NCBI RefSeq assembly: GCF_006335145.1
Contig: NZ_VDMN01000001.1
Coordinates: 682,001-746,000 of the forward strand
Length of the DNA: 64,000 nt
Direction: 5' to 3'
Source: Aliirhizobium smilacinae
GTDB lineage: Bacteria > Pseudomonadota > Alphaproteobacteria > Rhizobiales > Rhizobiaceae
The position numbers and the translations under genes are program-made. Within the stretch, counting starts at the first letter, position 1. Every line of letters begins with the position of its first letter. Positions 54,668-63,791 of the stretch are shown piece by piece. The notes beneath the pieces were generated by a model, which ran no database searches, was not told the DNA's origin, and saw only the letters and a list, made by a program, of their open reading frames with translations.

Positions 54668-56041
54668 TTATCCGGTTGCCAATTCGGAGAAAAGTCTCGA
54701 AGCCTCGCCGGTGTCATTTTCCGATGGGGACAAAAGCTCAAGAGTAGAAGCCATCGAGCTTGTATATTCAAGCTTCGACAAACTCTGTTCCAGACGGGCG
54801 GCATGCTTTGTTCCAAGCGTCGGCACCGCCAGCTTCATAAACTTATCGCTTACATCCTTTGCCTTAAGAGGATTACTTGGCTCGCCACGCGGCGCGAGCA
54901 GTTCCATACGAGCCACGCCACCTTTATGGCGCAGGGTGATCCGGCAGGGAGTGGCAGCCGGAAAACACGAGTCGAGTTCGGGATCACAGGCTAGAGTTAC
55001 CTTGGCCGCAAGTGCAAGGACTTCTCGATCTTTCAGATAACGGACATCCGGTAGCAACAGGGCATCTGCCCCCCGAACGGCCGCCAATGCAACGCTGAAA
55101 GGAATGCTGTACTGGGCCGCCTCCAGTTTATCTGGCGCGGTCGCGTTGATCAGCGTCAAGGCTCGACCGAAAGTCGCGATCTCGATCGCTTGGATGTTTT
55201 CCGTTGTGATACCGTGTTGTTCCTGCAGCGAAAGGACTGCGTCGACCGGGCCATGGGCCCAGCGGCAAGAACTGTATATCTTGAGATAGCTTGCCTCGAT
55301 CGCCCATTCCTTTCCCAAGCCCCCGATTAACTTCGCCTGGTCGTATCGATCCGGATCGTCGAGAAGGTCGATCGGTCCCGTGAACCCCTCCTGGGCAAGG
55401 TGAACGGCTGTGATCGCGCCAGCGGTTGCCCATGCAATCCCCTCTTTCGCCATGTGACCGACCTTTGTCCAGCCGGTGGCGAATTGACCGCACGCGGTAT
55501 GCCCGGCGATTGCCATGGCATGTGCGATGACCTGCGGCTCCAGCCCGCCAAGCCTGCCCAGCGCGGCAGCGACACCGTAACCGCACCATTGACCGGTGTC
55601 AGTGGTCCGCAAGGTACGGAAGTCCCGCGACGCTGAAACACGGGTCCCAATTTCATAGCCGAACACTATTGCGTCGAGGATCTGTTGGGTCGTTACATCG
55701 ACCGTCTGCGCAACTGCCAGTACGGCAGGCACGATCGCGGCTCCGGGATGCCCAGCCGCGAGACGGTGTCCGTCATCAAGATCCAGCATCGATGCGTAGA
55801 CAGAGTTGACGAATGCGGCCCCGGCTGCGGTCGTCTCATCGGTTGCAAACCAAACCCTGACGGCCCCATTGCTCCAGATGTTTCTTGCCGCTCTTCTTGC
55901 CGCGATACCACCCGACGTGCGCGAGCCTGCGGCTGCGACCCCGATGAGATCGTAAACCGCACGGGCCGCGGCGCGCCTGGCATTGGGCGCTGGGTGGTCT
56001 GAATTGGAGACGAATTCCGCCAGTTCGAAAATCTTGGTCAT
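54668..56041 (-). CDS. MmgE/PrpD family protein
   Basis: A 457-aa protein from the ATG at 56041; an upstream TTG frame to 56110 is less likely. Family features: N-terminal helical domain with AVYDLIGVAAAG, then SVYASMLDLDDGHRLAAGHPGAAIVPAVLA and GYEIGTRVSASRDF, followed by MAIAGHTACG. The family includes 2-methylcitrate dehydratase, cis-aconitate decarboxylase and iminodisuccinate epimerase (that last one acts in amino-polycarboxylate catabolism). Stand-alone copies next to amine oxidase and amino-acid transporter genes may therefore act on imino or dicarboxylic intermediates rather than methylcitrate. There are no prpB or prpC genes nearby. Confidence 0.87.
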   Translation of the reverse strand: MTKIFELAEFVSNSDHPAPNARRAAARAVYDLIGVAAAGSRTSGGIAARRAARNIWSNGAVRVWFATDETTAAGAAFVNSVYASMLDLDDGHRLAAGHPGAAIVPAVLAVAQTVDVTTQQILDAIVFGYEIGTRVSASRDFRTLRTTDTGQWCGYGVAAALGRLGGLEPQVIAHAMAIAGHTACGQFATGWTKVGHMAKEGIAWATAGAITAVHLAQEGFTGPIDLLDDPDRYDQAKLIGGLGKEWAIEASYLKIYSSCRWAHGPVDAVLSLQEQHGITTENIQAIEIATFGRALTLINATAPDKLEAAQYSIPFSVALAAVRGADALLLPDVRYLKDREVLALAAKVTLACDPELDSCFPAATPCRITLRHKGGVARMELLAPRGEPSNPLKAKDVSDKFMKLAVPTLGTKHAARLEQSLSKLEYTSSMASTLELLSPSENDTGEASRLFSELATG

Positions 56042-56120
56042 GCGCTGCTCGCTTGGAAATTGACAAAAAAGGCTGGGCGCAGTCCTACAGCAATCTTCAA
56101 ATGATGGCAATTATTCCATA

Positions 56121-56149
56121 TTGACACCCATAATATGGGTACGCTAAAA
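56121..56149 (+). promoter_or_regulatory. Promoter with embedded operator for the oxidase operon
   Basis: TTGACA (56121-56126), 17-nt spacer, CTAAAA (56144-56149). The palindrome ACCCATA-a-TATGGGT (56126-56140) fills the spacer. A regulator bound there would block RNA polymerase. It lies 14 nt upstream of the first gene, so the leader would be very short. Confidence 0.6.
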
Positions 56150-56162
56150 CCCCAATCAGGAA

Positions 56163-56504
56163 ATGCGCGATGTTAAATTCGAACCGGGAACAGAAATCAT
56201 GACTTCCGCCGGGCAGTTCCACCGCATTCCAGTCTCTGAACGACGCGAAATTACCTGCCGTGTGGACGGCAAGCCGATCTCCGTTTTTGAAGGGGATACC
56301 GTGCTAACGGCCGTCCTCACGTTTCGCCGCGATCTGCGAGAATTCGAGTTTTCCTCTGATCTGCGCTCTGGCTTCTGCCTCATGGGCGCCTGCCAGGACT
56401 GCTGGGTGCGCAAATCAAATGGCGAACGCATCCGGGCATGCTCGACACTCGTTGCAGACGGTCAAGAGATCGTCACTCAGCATGGCGGAAAAACAGATGG
56501 TTGA
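56163..56504 (+). CDS. [2Fe-2S]-binding subunit of an HcnA/opine-oxidase-like dehydrogenase
   Basis: A 113-aa protein with a ferredoxin-like fold (Fer2_4): EITCRVDGKPISVFEGDTVL followed by the cluster region GFCLMGACQDCWV and the distal Cys in RIRACST. These are the four cysteines expected of the small subunit. It resembles HcnA, the SoxA N-terminal domain and opine-oxidase small subunits. It is the first gene of the operon and overlaps the FAD subunit gene by about 23 nt. Confidence 0.85.
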   Translation: MRDVKFEPGTEIMTSAGQFHRIPVSERREITCRVDGKPISVFEGDTVLTAVLTFRRDLREFEFSSDLRSGFCLMGACQDCWVRKSNGERIRACSTLVADGQEIVTQHGGKTDG

Positions 56505-57885
56505 AGCGCGTATCGTGATAATTGGCGCCGGACCGGCAGGGATGAAGGCAGCGCTTTCACTGGTGGAAGCCGGCCATCGCCCGGTCGTTATTGATGAAGC
56601 TCAGCGCAGCGGCGGACAAGTGTATCGTCGTCCATCACCGGCGGCCGAGCGATCCCCCAGAGCACTCTATGGCTTTGAAGCGGCGCGTGCGCAGCGACTA
56701 CATCAAGGTTTCGACGCGATCGCTGACTTCATAGACTATTATCCAGAGACGCTGATCTGGAATGCCGAAGGCAGGACTTTAGATCTGCTTTATAATGGCC
56801 AAAACCAGCGAATTGCATGGTCGCATCTCATCCTGGCGACCGGTGCGATGGATAGGATTATTCCGGTTTCCGGCTGGACGTTGCCAGGCGCCTACACTCT
56901 GGGGGCTGCCCAGATTGCGCTCAAAGCACAAGCGGTTGGTATCGGACAATCGGTCGTATTTTTCGGCACGGGACCACTCTTGTATCTCGTCGCCTATCAA
57001 TATGCCAAGGCCGGGATAACCGTCAAAGCGGTACTTGATGTGTCGGCGTTTAGGCAGAGCGTCGTTGCGCTCCCACAGCTGCTGACTGGCGGTCGCACGT
57101 TTGCAAAAGGTCTGTTCTTCCTGGCCTGGTTGCGTGCTCGGCGTATTCCGGTTCTTAGAGGCATTACACCGGTGGAAATCGTGGCCGGCACGGATCAGGC
57201 AGTGGCTGGCATTACTATTCGTACAGCCGGAGGGAAGCTTCGCCATTTCGACTGTAGTGGTGTTGGATTTGGTTACGGTCTGCGATCGGAAACTCAGATC
57301 GCAGATCTCCTGGAGCTTGAGTTTGCATTTGAGCACAATCATCGGCAATGGCTTCCGGTCAGTGACGATAATGGCCGAGCATCGACCTGCGGTGTTTATC
57401 TGGCGGGTGACGGTGCGGGCATTCTTGGAGCTGATGCGGCGGAGTTGACTGGGCGACGCGCGGCGCTGGTTTTACGGTTTGATCTTGGTGAGACCGAGCT
57501 AGCGGCGGAGATAGACACGCTCAGCGCCCGGCTGAATGCGATGCGCCCCTTCAGGCACGCACTCGACCATGTCGCATTTGCGTTCCCCGAACGCCTGGCG
57601 CGAAATGTTCCGGACGATGTTATCATCTGCCGATGCGAGGGGTTAAGGGCCGCAAACATACGGCAGATGGCACGCGATACCGAAGAAATCGATCTTAACC
57701 GCATCAAGGCTTTTACCCGCCTTGGCATGGGACGGTGTCAGGGACGAGTGTGTGTTGCGGCTGCGACCGCCGTCCTTGCTGGAGCGGCGACAGATATGTC
57801 ATCGACCGGGCGCTATCGCTGCCAGGCCCCAGTTAAACCTGTTCCGTTACGGGCGTTTCTGGGAGGCTGCGATGAACAGGTTTGA
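56482..57885 (+). CDS. FAD/NAD(P)-binding subunit (HcnB/OoxA-like)
   Basis: About 467 aa from the ATG at 56482 (56497 also possible). The N-terminal FAD motif is IVIIGAGPAGMKAALSLVEAG. A second dinucleotide fold lies near residues 155-180 (VVFFGTGPLLYLVAYQY), and LAGDGAGILGADAAEL binds the flavin near the C-terminal third. A BFD-like [2Fe-2S] domain ends the chain: ICRCEG, then MGRCQGRVC. The architecture matches HcnB, the opine oxidase A subunits (OoxA/NoxA) and D-proline or L-hydroxyproline dehydrogenase subunits. It passes electrons from the DAO-type subunit to the respiratory chain. Confidence 0.88.
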   Translation: MAEKQMVEARIVIIGAGPAGMKAALSLVEAGHRPVVIDEAQRSGGQVYRRPSPAAERSPRALYGFEAARAQRLHQGFDAIADFIDYYPETLIWNAEGRTLDLLYNGQNQRIAWSHLILATGAMDRIIPVSGWTLPGAYTLGAAQIALKAQAVGIGQSVVFFGTGPLLYLVAYQYAKAGITVKAVLDVSAFRQSVVALPQLLTGGRTFAKGLFFLAWLRARRIPVLRGITPVEIVAGTDQAVAGITIRTAGGKLRHFDCSGVGFGYGLRSETQIADLLELEFAFEHNHRQWLPVSDDNGRASTCGVYLAGDGAGILGADAAELTGRRAALVLRFDLGETELAAEIDTLSARLNAMRPFRHALDHVAFAFPERLARNVPDDVIICRCEGLRAANIRQMARDTEEIDLNRIKAFTRLGMGRCQGRVCVAAATAVLAGAATDMSSTGRYRCQAPVKPVPLRAFLGGCDEQV

Positions 57886-59005
57886 CGTGGCGATCATCGG
57901 CGGAGGCCTTGCAGGTTGTTCAGCGGCATTTCATCTGAGCAAGCGGGGCGCATCTGTCGCCCTTCTGGAACGCGGTCGCTGTGGCGCCCAAGCGAGCGGC
58001 GTTAATTTTGGCGGCGTACGCAGACAGGGGCGCCATCCGGCCGAATTGGGCATCGCACAGCGATCGCACGCCCTTTGGAAAGATCTGGCCAGGCTGATCG
58101 GAACCGATGGTGAGTTTCGAACGACCGGCCACCTGAAGCTCGCTCGCTCGCCAGACGAAATGGCAGACCTTGAAGCCTATCGAGAAACAGCACGAACATT
58201 CGATCTAGAGCTGGAACTCCTCGACACGAAATCTCTGCGGGCACGGTATCCCTATCTTGGCCAGGCTGCTCAAGGTGGCTCATTCTGCCCGGGGGATGGC
58301 CAAGCAAATCCGCGCATTGTCGCGCCAGCTTTTTCGCGTGCAGCCCGAGCGCTCGGCGCGACGGTGCTTGAAAATACGGAAGTGGTCCATGGCCGGCGTG
58401 ATGATGGGGACTTTCGGCTTGAACTTGCCAGTGGTCAAAACATTCGCGCTCGGCGGCTCCTTAATATGGCGGGCGCCTGGGGCGCGCGGATTGCGGCCTG
58501 GTTTGGTGATATCGTCCAAGAAGGGGTGATGGCGCCGAATATGTGCGTCACCGAGCCGCTACCACAGTTTATCGGACCAGCGCTCGGCGTCTGCGGTGGA
58601 GATGTCTACATTCGCCAAGTCCCCCAGGGAAGTGTCATTTTCGGTGCCGGGTACGGGCTCGCAGACCGGGATCGGGTTTTCGCCAGACCTCTTGCGGATG
58701 TTACTGCCGCTGGCGCTCGACTTGCCGTGTCAATAATCCCTCGACTGGCTGATGCCCTGCTGGTGAGAACCTGGACAGGTATTGAAGGCACGATGCCTGA
58801 CGGCATTCCAGTGATGGGGCCAAGTCCGTCGACAGAAGGGTTGTTTCACGCTTTTGGCTTTACCGGGCACGGTTTCCAACTCGGTCCAGCCGCAGGAGCG
58901 GTCATGGCCGAACTCGCGCTTGATGGCGAGACGCCCACAGAAATTGGCGCGTTAGCGTTCACACGGTTCAATCGATCATCAACCGCGACCAGGACAGGAT
59001 GTTAG
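57872..59005 (+). CDS. FAD-dependent amine oxidoreductase, DAO type (HcnC/OoxB-like)
   Basis: A 377-aa DadA/glycine-oxidase-fold enzyme. The ATG at 57872 has GGGAGG upstream and overlaps the previous gene by 14 nt. FAD motif: DVAIIGGGLAGCSAAFHLSK, and C-terminal flavin site: GFTGHGFQLGPAAGAVMAEL. It oxidises the C-N bond of an amino acid, imino acid or opine to an imine at the catalytic site of the three-subunit complex. The gene order (2Fe-2S, FAD, DAO) is the same as in hcnABC, but the transport and hydrolase neighbours point to catabolism rather than cyanide formation. Confidence 0.87.
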   Translation: MNRFDVAIIGGGLAGCSAAFHLSKRGASVALLERGRCGAQASGVNFGGVRRQGRHPAELGIAQRSHALWKDLARLIGTDGEFRTTGHLKLARSPDEMADLEAYRETARTFDLELELLDTKSLRARYPYLGQAAQGGSFCPGDGQANPRIVAPAFSRAARALGATVLENTEVVHGRRDDGDFRLELASGQNIRARRLLNMAGAWGARIAAWFGDIVQEGVMAPNMCVTEPLPQFIGPALGVCGGDVYIRQVPQGSVIFGAGYGLADRDRVFARPLADVTAAGARLAVSIIPRLADALLVRTWTGIEGTMPDGIPVMGPSPSTEGLFHAFGFTGHGFQLGPAAGAVMAELALDGETPTEIGALAFTRFNRSSTATRTGC

Positions 59006-60126
59006 CCATGTCCTCATTGTTATCCTATGTCGGCTACAATCTTCCCATTGTGATGCTTTCTGGCTCGGCGTTTCAGCGAGGCCACCAGCACGGCAAAGCG
59101 TTCTCCGAACGAATTGCCCGGTTGATTGGCCAAATGAGACAAAGCCATTCGCCCGCAGGTTATGACCAGGCTCGTGTGCTTGCGTCAGAATCCTGGGCCG
59201 GGTTGCAAACGAATGCCCCCACAATCGCCGAGGAAATCTGTGGCATTGCTGCCGGTTCGAATTCCGATCCGCTTGAGCTCTATTGTCATATCGGTTTCGA
59301 GTTTTTTGAAAAAGAAACACGTACCGGCTGTAGTGGACTGGCCCTTGCAACACGCGACGGAGCCATCCTTGGCCAAAACTGGGACTGCCACCCAGACTTG
59401 ATCGATGATCTTGCGCTCTTTTTGCATGTTGAAGAGGCTGGATGGTCGCTCGCCGTGATCGCGACGGTTGGGACACTCGGTTGGGTCGGACAAAACAGTT
59501 CCGGGCTCGCTCTGTTGTCGATGGACACAATGCTGGATTGCGTCGAGCGCGGCATTCCAAGTCAAGTTGCTCGACGACTTATGCTCGGCGAACCCGACAT
59601 CCAATCGGCGCTCACACACCTTGAGGATCGACCGATTATGGCGGGCAGATCCTACCTGCTCGGCGATCGTTCTGGCTCCATTGCAGCTGTAGAAGTGTCT
59701 CCAAGTGCTGGCGTTTGCCGACTTCCCAATGCTGGCCGATACTTTCACACAAACCACGCACTGACATCGCAAACACAGGCCGTTGAAGATGAACAGCGTC
59801 TCAATTTAACCTACCCTTCGAGCCGAATGCGGCTGGCGAGCCTTCAATGCGCCGGGGCTGATGCTCAGAGCGTGGATGACCTTAAACGCATTCTGTCCAA
59901 TCGCGAAAACGCACCTCACTCGGTTGCAAAAACCTCATCTGGCTTAGAGCCAACGATGACAGCCTTTTCGATTGTCTTCGATTGCGGCGAACGTGACTTC
60001 TATCTTTGTTCGGGTCCACCAGCGCCGGACCGCTATCAACGCTTTTATTGGCCTGAAACGAAACGTGCCGATACGCCGGCCTTTTCGCCCGAGCCGAACG
60101 GGCAACCGATCGGGGTAGAGATATGA
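58999..60126 (+). CDS. C45-family autoproteolytic acyltransferase/hydrolase (Ntn-hydrolase)
   Basis: About 375 aa, with an ATG at 58999 overlapping the oxidase gene by 7 nt. The family (acyl-CoA:6-APA acyltransferase-like, peptidase C45) is seen from the N-terminal GSAFQRGHQHGKAF and from the processing site TRTGCSGLALATRDG, with the nucleophile Cys at the GC bond. It is followed by GQNWDCHP, GWVGQNSSGLAL and FHTNHAL. Autocleavage frees the Cys N-terminus, giving an amidase for N-acyl amino acids. In this operon it would release an amine from an imported N-acyl compound before oxidation. Confidence 0.83.
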   Translation: MLAMSSLLSYVGYNLPIVMLSGSAFQRGHQHGKAFSERIARLIGQMRQSHSPAGYDQARVLASESWAGLQTNAPTIAEEICGIAAGSNSDPLELYCHIGFEFFEKETRTGCSGLALATRDGAILGQNWDCHPDLIDDLALFLHVEEAGWSLAVIATVGTLGWVGQNSSGLALLSMDTMLDCVERGIPSQVARRLMLGEPDIQSALTHLEDRPIMAGRSYLLGDRSGSIAAVEVSPSAGVCRLPNAGRYFHTNHALTSQTQAVEDEQRLNLTYPSSRMRLASLQCAGADAQSVDDLKRILSNRENAPHSVAKTSSGLEPTMTAFSIVFDCGERDFYLCSGPPAPDRYQRFYWPETKRADTPAFSPEPNGQPIGVEI

Positions 60127-60564
60127 AACAGCTCCAGGATCCGACAGGGACTTACTCTGGCTGGTGCTTGCGAACACGCGATGCTGCCCGATCTCTTTGG
60201 GCCGCAGGCAGATGCAGCCGTGATCGGTCGTGATGATGGGCGAGCTGCGATGAAGACAAAAACGCATAACCGGCGGATGTCGGGACCGGACAGAGGCAGG
60301 CACTTGCGCCACCTCGACATTCTTGAACGCATCTAGTCGCTGGCCTGGGCCGATCGAAGCTGGAATGAAACCCTGCCGGCGGCGGCGGTTTAGACAGAAA
60401 CTCTGGCGTTGGACGTCGATACTTCAGAGGACGTCCACCCAGTAGTCGATTCATTCGAACAATCGCGGCCTCACGGCTGGCGACGACAGAATCACGCATG
60501 CGGATGCGTGGATGAGGCAAAACACGCCTTGAAAAATGAACGGGAACAAGAACTGGAGACAATC
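60127..60564. other. Gene-free stretch between the hydrolase and binding-protein genes
   Basis: 438 bp interrupting an otherwise tight operon. I find no complete gene or clear hairpin. It may be a decayed gene or a second promoter region for the transporter. Confidence 0.4.
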
Positions 60565-61455
60565 ATGAAACTAACATGCCTGATGCGAACACGAAACGTG
60601 CTTTATGCTCTCGCAGGGGCAATAATGCTGGCGCCTCATGTCACAGGGGCACAAGCTTCAGACTACAAAACCGTTGAACCCAATGTCTTAACCGTCGCGA
60701 TCACTGGCGACATGCCCGGGCTCATCGCCCAAAATGGCAGACTGGTTGGCTATGATGGCGAAATCCTCCAAAAAGCTGCAGAAAATCTCGGGCTTAAAAT
60801 CAATCCCATGCCGACGGAATGGAGTGGTGCGATTGCCGCCGTCCAGGCGGGACGCGTCGACCTGATCGGTGGCACCGTTGCCTGGACACCCGAGCGAGCC
60901 AAGGCATTGTCGCTTACCGATCCAACCGGCTATTTTCAGAACGGCGTCACGCAAAAATCCTCGACACACTGGACCAAGCTCAAAGATCTTGAGAACCGAA
61001 AAGTCGGATCGATGACGGGTTTCTCGTTTCTTCCGGAACTGCGAAAAATCCCCGGCATAGAGCTGACGCTTTATGACACTTCGGATGCCGCGTTGAGAGA
61101 CCTCATCAATGGCCGCGTCGAGGCAATCATTGGCGACCCTCCGGTGATTGACTATGCCATTGCGCAAAACCCCAGCTGGGGGCTGATCAACCTCGCTTTT
61201 GCTGACAACAATCCGGATTTTCCACTTCTGACAAGTGTTGGGCGTCAGTACATTTTTGGCCTCAGCAAAGACAACAAGCCGCTCGCCGACGCACTCAGCA
61301 GGGAGATCCGCAAGCTCTGGGACAGCTGTGAAGTGAAAGCAATTGGCAAGAAATATGGCTTTTCCCGCGAGGCCCAGTTCACCCCGTCAAAGGTGAACTT
61401 CCGCGTGGGGGTAGATCGCCCGGACGGTTGGGAGCCTCCCGCCTGCAAGACGTAA
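60565..61455 (+). CDS. Family 3 periplasmic amino-acid-binding protein
   Basis: A 296-aa protein from the ATG at 60565 (CTGGAGAC upstream). The signal peptide is NVLYALAGAIMLAPHVTGAQA. The mature SBP_bac_3 domain shows LTVAITGDMPGLI, LVGYDGEILQKAAENLG, the WSGAIAAVQAGRVDLIGG block and ALRDLINGRVEAIIGD. It captures a polar amino acid, opine or related amine for the importer encoded by the next three genes. The ligand is probably the substrate of the hydrolase/oxidase pair upstream. Confidence 0.9.
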   Translation: MKLTCLMRTRNVLYALAGAIMLAPHVTGAQASDYKTVEPNVLTVAITGDMPGLIAQNGRLVGYDGEILQKAAENLGLKINPMPTEWSGAIAAVQAGRVDLIGGTVAWTPERAKALSLTDPTGYFQNGVTQKSSTHWTKLKDLENRKVGSMTGFSFLPELRKIPGIELTLYDTSDAALRDLINGRVEAIIGDPPVIDYAIAQNPSWGLINLAFADNNPDFPLLTSVGRQYIFGLSKDNKPLADALSREIRKLWDSCEVKAIGKKYGFSREAQFTPSKVNFRVGVDRPDGWEPPACKT

Positions 61456-61529
61456 GTGGCACGCGGCGACTGTCGATTGATCAACGCCAATCGACGGTCG
61501 CCACTCCGACGACGAGAGGAGAGTTTCCA

Positions 61530-62330
61530 ATGAATACGGCGCCGATCTTAACGGTCAGAAATCTGAAGAAATCTTATGGCATTCTGGACGTGTTGCGGGA
61601 TGTGTCTTTCGACCTTCACCGTGGCGAACGGCTTGCCATCCTAGGGCCTAGTGGCTCAGGTAAGTCTACTTGCTTGCGCGCGATCAACTTTTTGGACCCA
61701 CCAACAAGCGGTACGATTACGCTTGAAGGCGAGCTCATAGGCTTGCATCCCAATGGCAAAGATCATCGCAGCGCAACCAGGCGAAAAATGACGGCGCGTG
61801 AATTGGCGCCGCAGCGAGCCGAGATTGGCATGGTGTTCCAGCTCTTCCATCTCTGGCCGCATCTGACGGCACGTGAGAACGTGGCTCTCCAGCCTCGCAA
61901 GGTCCAGCGCATGTCATCGTCCGACGCCAATCATCTGGCAGAAGCGATGCTCAAAAAAGTTCATCTTGGCCATAAGCTTGATGAATATCCCGGCCGCCTC
62001 TCAGGAGGCCAACAGCAACGTGTTGCGATAGCGCGTGCCCTGGCACAAAAGCCTAAAGTACTATTGTTTGATGAGCCCACCTCAGCGCTTGATCCCGAAC
62101 TGGTCGGAGAGGTGCTTAACGTCATTCAGGAGCTTGCCGACGAGGGCCGCTCAATGGTCCTGGTTACCCATGAGATCGCGTTTGCTCGCCGGATGGCCGA
62201 CAGGGTCATATTCATGGACGCAGGGGTGATTGTCGAAGAGGGGCCCGCGCGCGAGGTTCTGGCTAATGCGAAGGAACCAAGGCTGCGGAAATTTCTGTCT
62301 ACGGTATCAACCCAGGAGGCAGTCCAATGA
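61530..62330 (+). CDS. Polar amino-acid ABC transporter ATPase (GlnQ/HisP type)
   Basis: A 266-aa ATPase; the start at 61530 has GAGAGGAGAG upstream. Walker A is [15 protein letters not shown], the Q-loop [13 protein letters not shown], the signature [15 protein letters not shown] and Walker [17 protein letters not shown], with H-loop [10 protein letters not shown]. An insertion ([16 protein letters not shown]) near residue 75 is somewhat longer than in E. coli GlnQ, as in HisP-like proteins. Its stop overlaps the first permease start (ATGA). Confidence 0.94.
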   Translation: MNTAPILTVRNLKKSYGILDVLRDVSFDLHRGERLAILGPSGSGKSTCLRAINFLDPPTSGTITLEGELIGLHPNGKDHRSATRRKMTARELAPQRAEIGMVFQLFHLWPHLTARENVALQPRKVQRMSSSDANHLAEAMLKKVHLGHKLDEYPGRLSGGQQQRVAIARALAQKPKVLLFDEPTSALDPELVGEVLNVIQELADEGRSMVLVTHEIAFARRMADRVIFMDAGVIVEEGPAREVLANAKEPRLRKFLSTVSTQEAVQ

Positions 62331-62974
62331 ATTATGAAACCATTGGACCCATCGCGCAGGCCTTGCTTGCCGGAGTGGTTGTCACTGTGGAAGTGTCGAT
62401 AGGAGCTTTGTTTATCGCTGTGGTCTGGGGCGGCCTTCTGGCGTCGTTACGTTTTCTCTATCCAAGCCGGATGCTGGATCTTGCCATCTCGACCTATGTG
62501 GAGATATTCCGCAATATCCCGACGCTGACCCATCTTCTTATTGTCTATTTCGGCCTTGCATATTTCGGAGTGACTCTGCCTTCGCTTGCGGCAGCCATTC
62601 TGGCTCTTGGCTTAATTGGCGGCGCGGTGATGGCTGATGTGTTTCGCGCCGGCTTTCAAGCCGTCCCGATTGGGCAGACCGAAGCCGCGTTGGCGACAGG
62701 GCTGCCGCCATTGCTTACCTTTCGACTTGTGATTTTTCCTCAAGCTTTGCGGATCATCCTTCCACCCTCAGGGAATTACGCCGTAGGCCTGGTCAAGGAC
62801 ACTTCACTGGTTGCCGCGATTTCGGCACCGGAAATAATGTTTAACGCCCGGCAGATCGTCAATGTCTCGTTCCAAACGGGGCTGGTCTACGGCACTGCGG
62901 CGATGATCTATCTCGCACTGACTTTTCTGCTCACCGCGTTGTTCTATGCGTTAGAGAGAAAGGCGGCATACTGA
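62327..62974 (+). CDS. Polar amino-acid ABC transporter permease 1 (HisQ/GlnP type)
   Basis: A 215-aa permease with about five helices. Typical blocks: YVEIFRNIPTLTHLLIVYFG near residue 55 and the EAA loop GQTEAALATGLPPLLTFRLV, followed by IFPQALRIILPP. It is translationally coupled on both sides (4-nt overlap with the ATPase gene, 1-nt overlap with permease 2). Confidence 0.93.
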   Translation: MNYETIGPIAQALLAGVVVTVEVSIGALFIAVVWGGLLASLRFLYPSRMLDLAISTYVEIFRNIPTLTHLLIVYFGLAYFGVTLPSLAAAILALGLIGGAVMADVFRAGFQAVPIGQTEAALATGLPPLLTFRLVIFPQALRIILPPSGNYAVGLVKDTSLVAAISAPEIMFNARQIVNVSFQTGLVYGTAAMIYLALTFLLTALFYALERKAAY

Positions 62975-63708
62975 TGTTTTCCTTTTATCAGACCATTGCC
63001 GAGAACTGGTCCGACTGGTGGCCTCGGTTAAGTCACGCTGCCTGGATTACGATTTATGTTACGGCTCTGTCCTTTGTTGTGGCATTTGCAATCGGACTAG
63101 CGCTGGAATTTATGAGAACGCGCTCGTCGGTTGCTATTCGTCTGACAGCCCAGATCTATATCCTCACGCTACGCGGCGTCCCAATACTCGTGGTTCTTTA
63201 CCTGCTTTATTTTGCATTGCCGGGATACGGTGTGATCATATCCGCACTTACTGCCGGAGTAATCGGCTTGGGTGCAGTGCATGGTGCATTCCTAGCAGAG
63301 GTTTTCCGGGCAGGCTTAAGATCCGTGTCGCCGGGCCAGAGGGAGGCCGCGCAGGCCGTTGGGCTTAGTCCGTTTCAGACATTCAGCCTGATTTTGTTTC
63401 CGCAAGCCATCAAAATTGTTCTGCCGCCTCTGCTTGTCGGTTTCATCTCCCTGTTAAAAGACAGCGCGATCTGTGCGTTGATTGCGGTTCCAGAGCTCAT
63501 GCTGGCCGCCCGCGCAATCATGGCGGAAACGTTTCTCCCCATGCACGTCTTTGTCCTGGTTGGCGTGTTTTACTTCGGCATCGCGTTTCCAGCATCACTT
63601 TTGGTGAGGGCGCTGGAAAAACGCCTCACGCGAGGCAGCACAAACAAGTCATCGCTTGAGACCGGCGACATCCTGCCGGTTGCAAGATTGGATGGTGTCG
63701 GGCGGTAA
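62974..63708 (+). CDS. Polar amino-acid ABC transporter permease 2 (HisM/GltK type)
   Basis: A 244-aa permease. It shares LTLRGVPILVVLYLLYFALP and the EAA loop GQREAAQAVGLSPFQTFSLI, ending FPQAIKIVLPPL, with permease 1, forming a heterodimeric channel. A polar C-terminal tail of about 30 residues (RLTRGSTNKSSLETGD) extends beyond the last helix. Confidence 0.93.
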   Translation: MFSFYQTIAENWSDWWPRLSHAAWITIYVTALSFVVAFAIGLALEFMRTRSSVAIRLTAQIYILTLRGVPILVVLYLLYFALPGYGVIISALTAGVIGLGAVHGAFLAEVFRAGLRSVSPGQREAAQAVGLSPFQTFSLILFPQAIKIVLPPLLVGFISLLKDSAICALIAVPELMLAARAIMAETFLPMHVFVLVGVFYFGIAFPASLLVRALEKRLTRGSTNKSSLETGDILPVARLDGVGR

Positions 63709-63791
63709 CCCATGCCTTGTCATCGTTTTCCAGTCGGCTGCAGGAACGACGACAGCACAGCCAAATTCCAGCAAATACGGAGGTTTTCGAG

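Noticed and set aside
56163..59005. Calling the oxidase genes hcnABC (hydrogen cyanide synthase)
   Set aside because: Gene order and sizes agree, but opine, proline and other amine dehydrogenases share the layout, and the importer, amidase and RidA genes favour catabolism.
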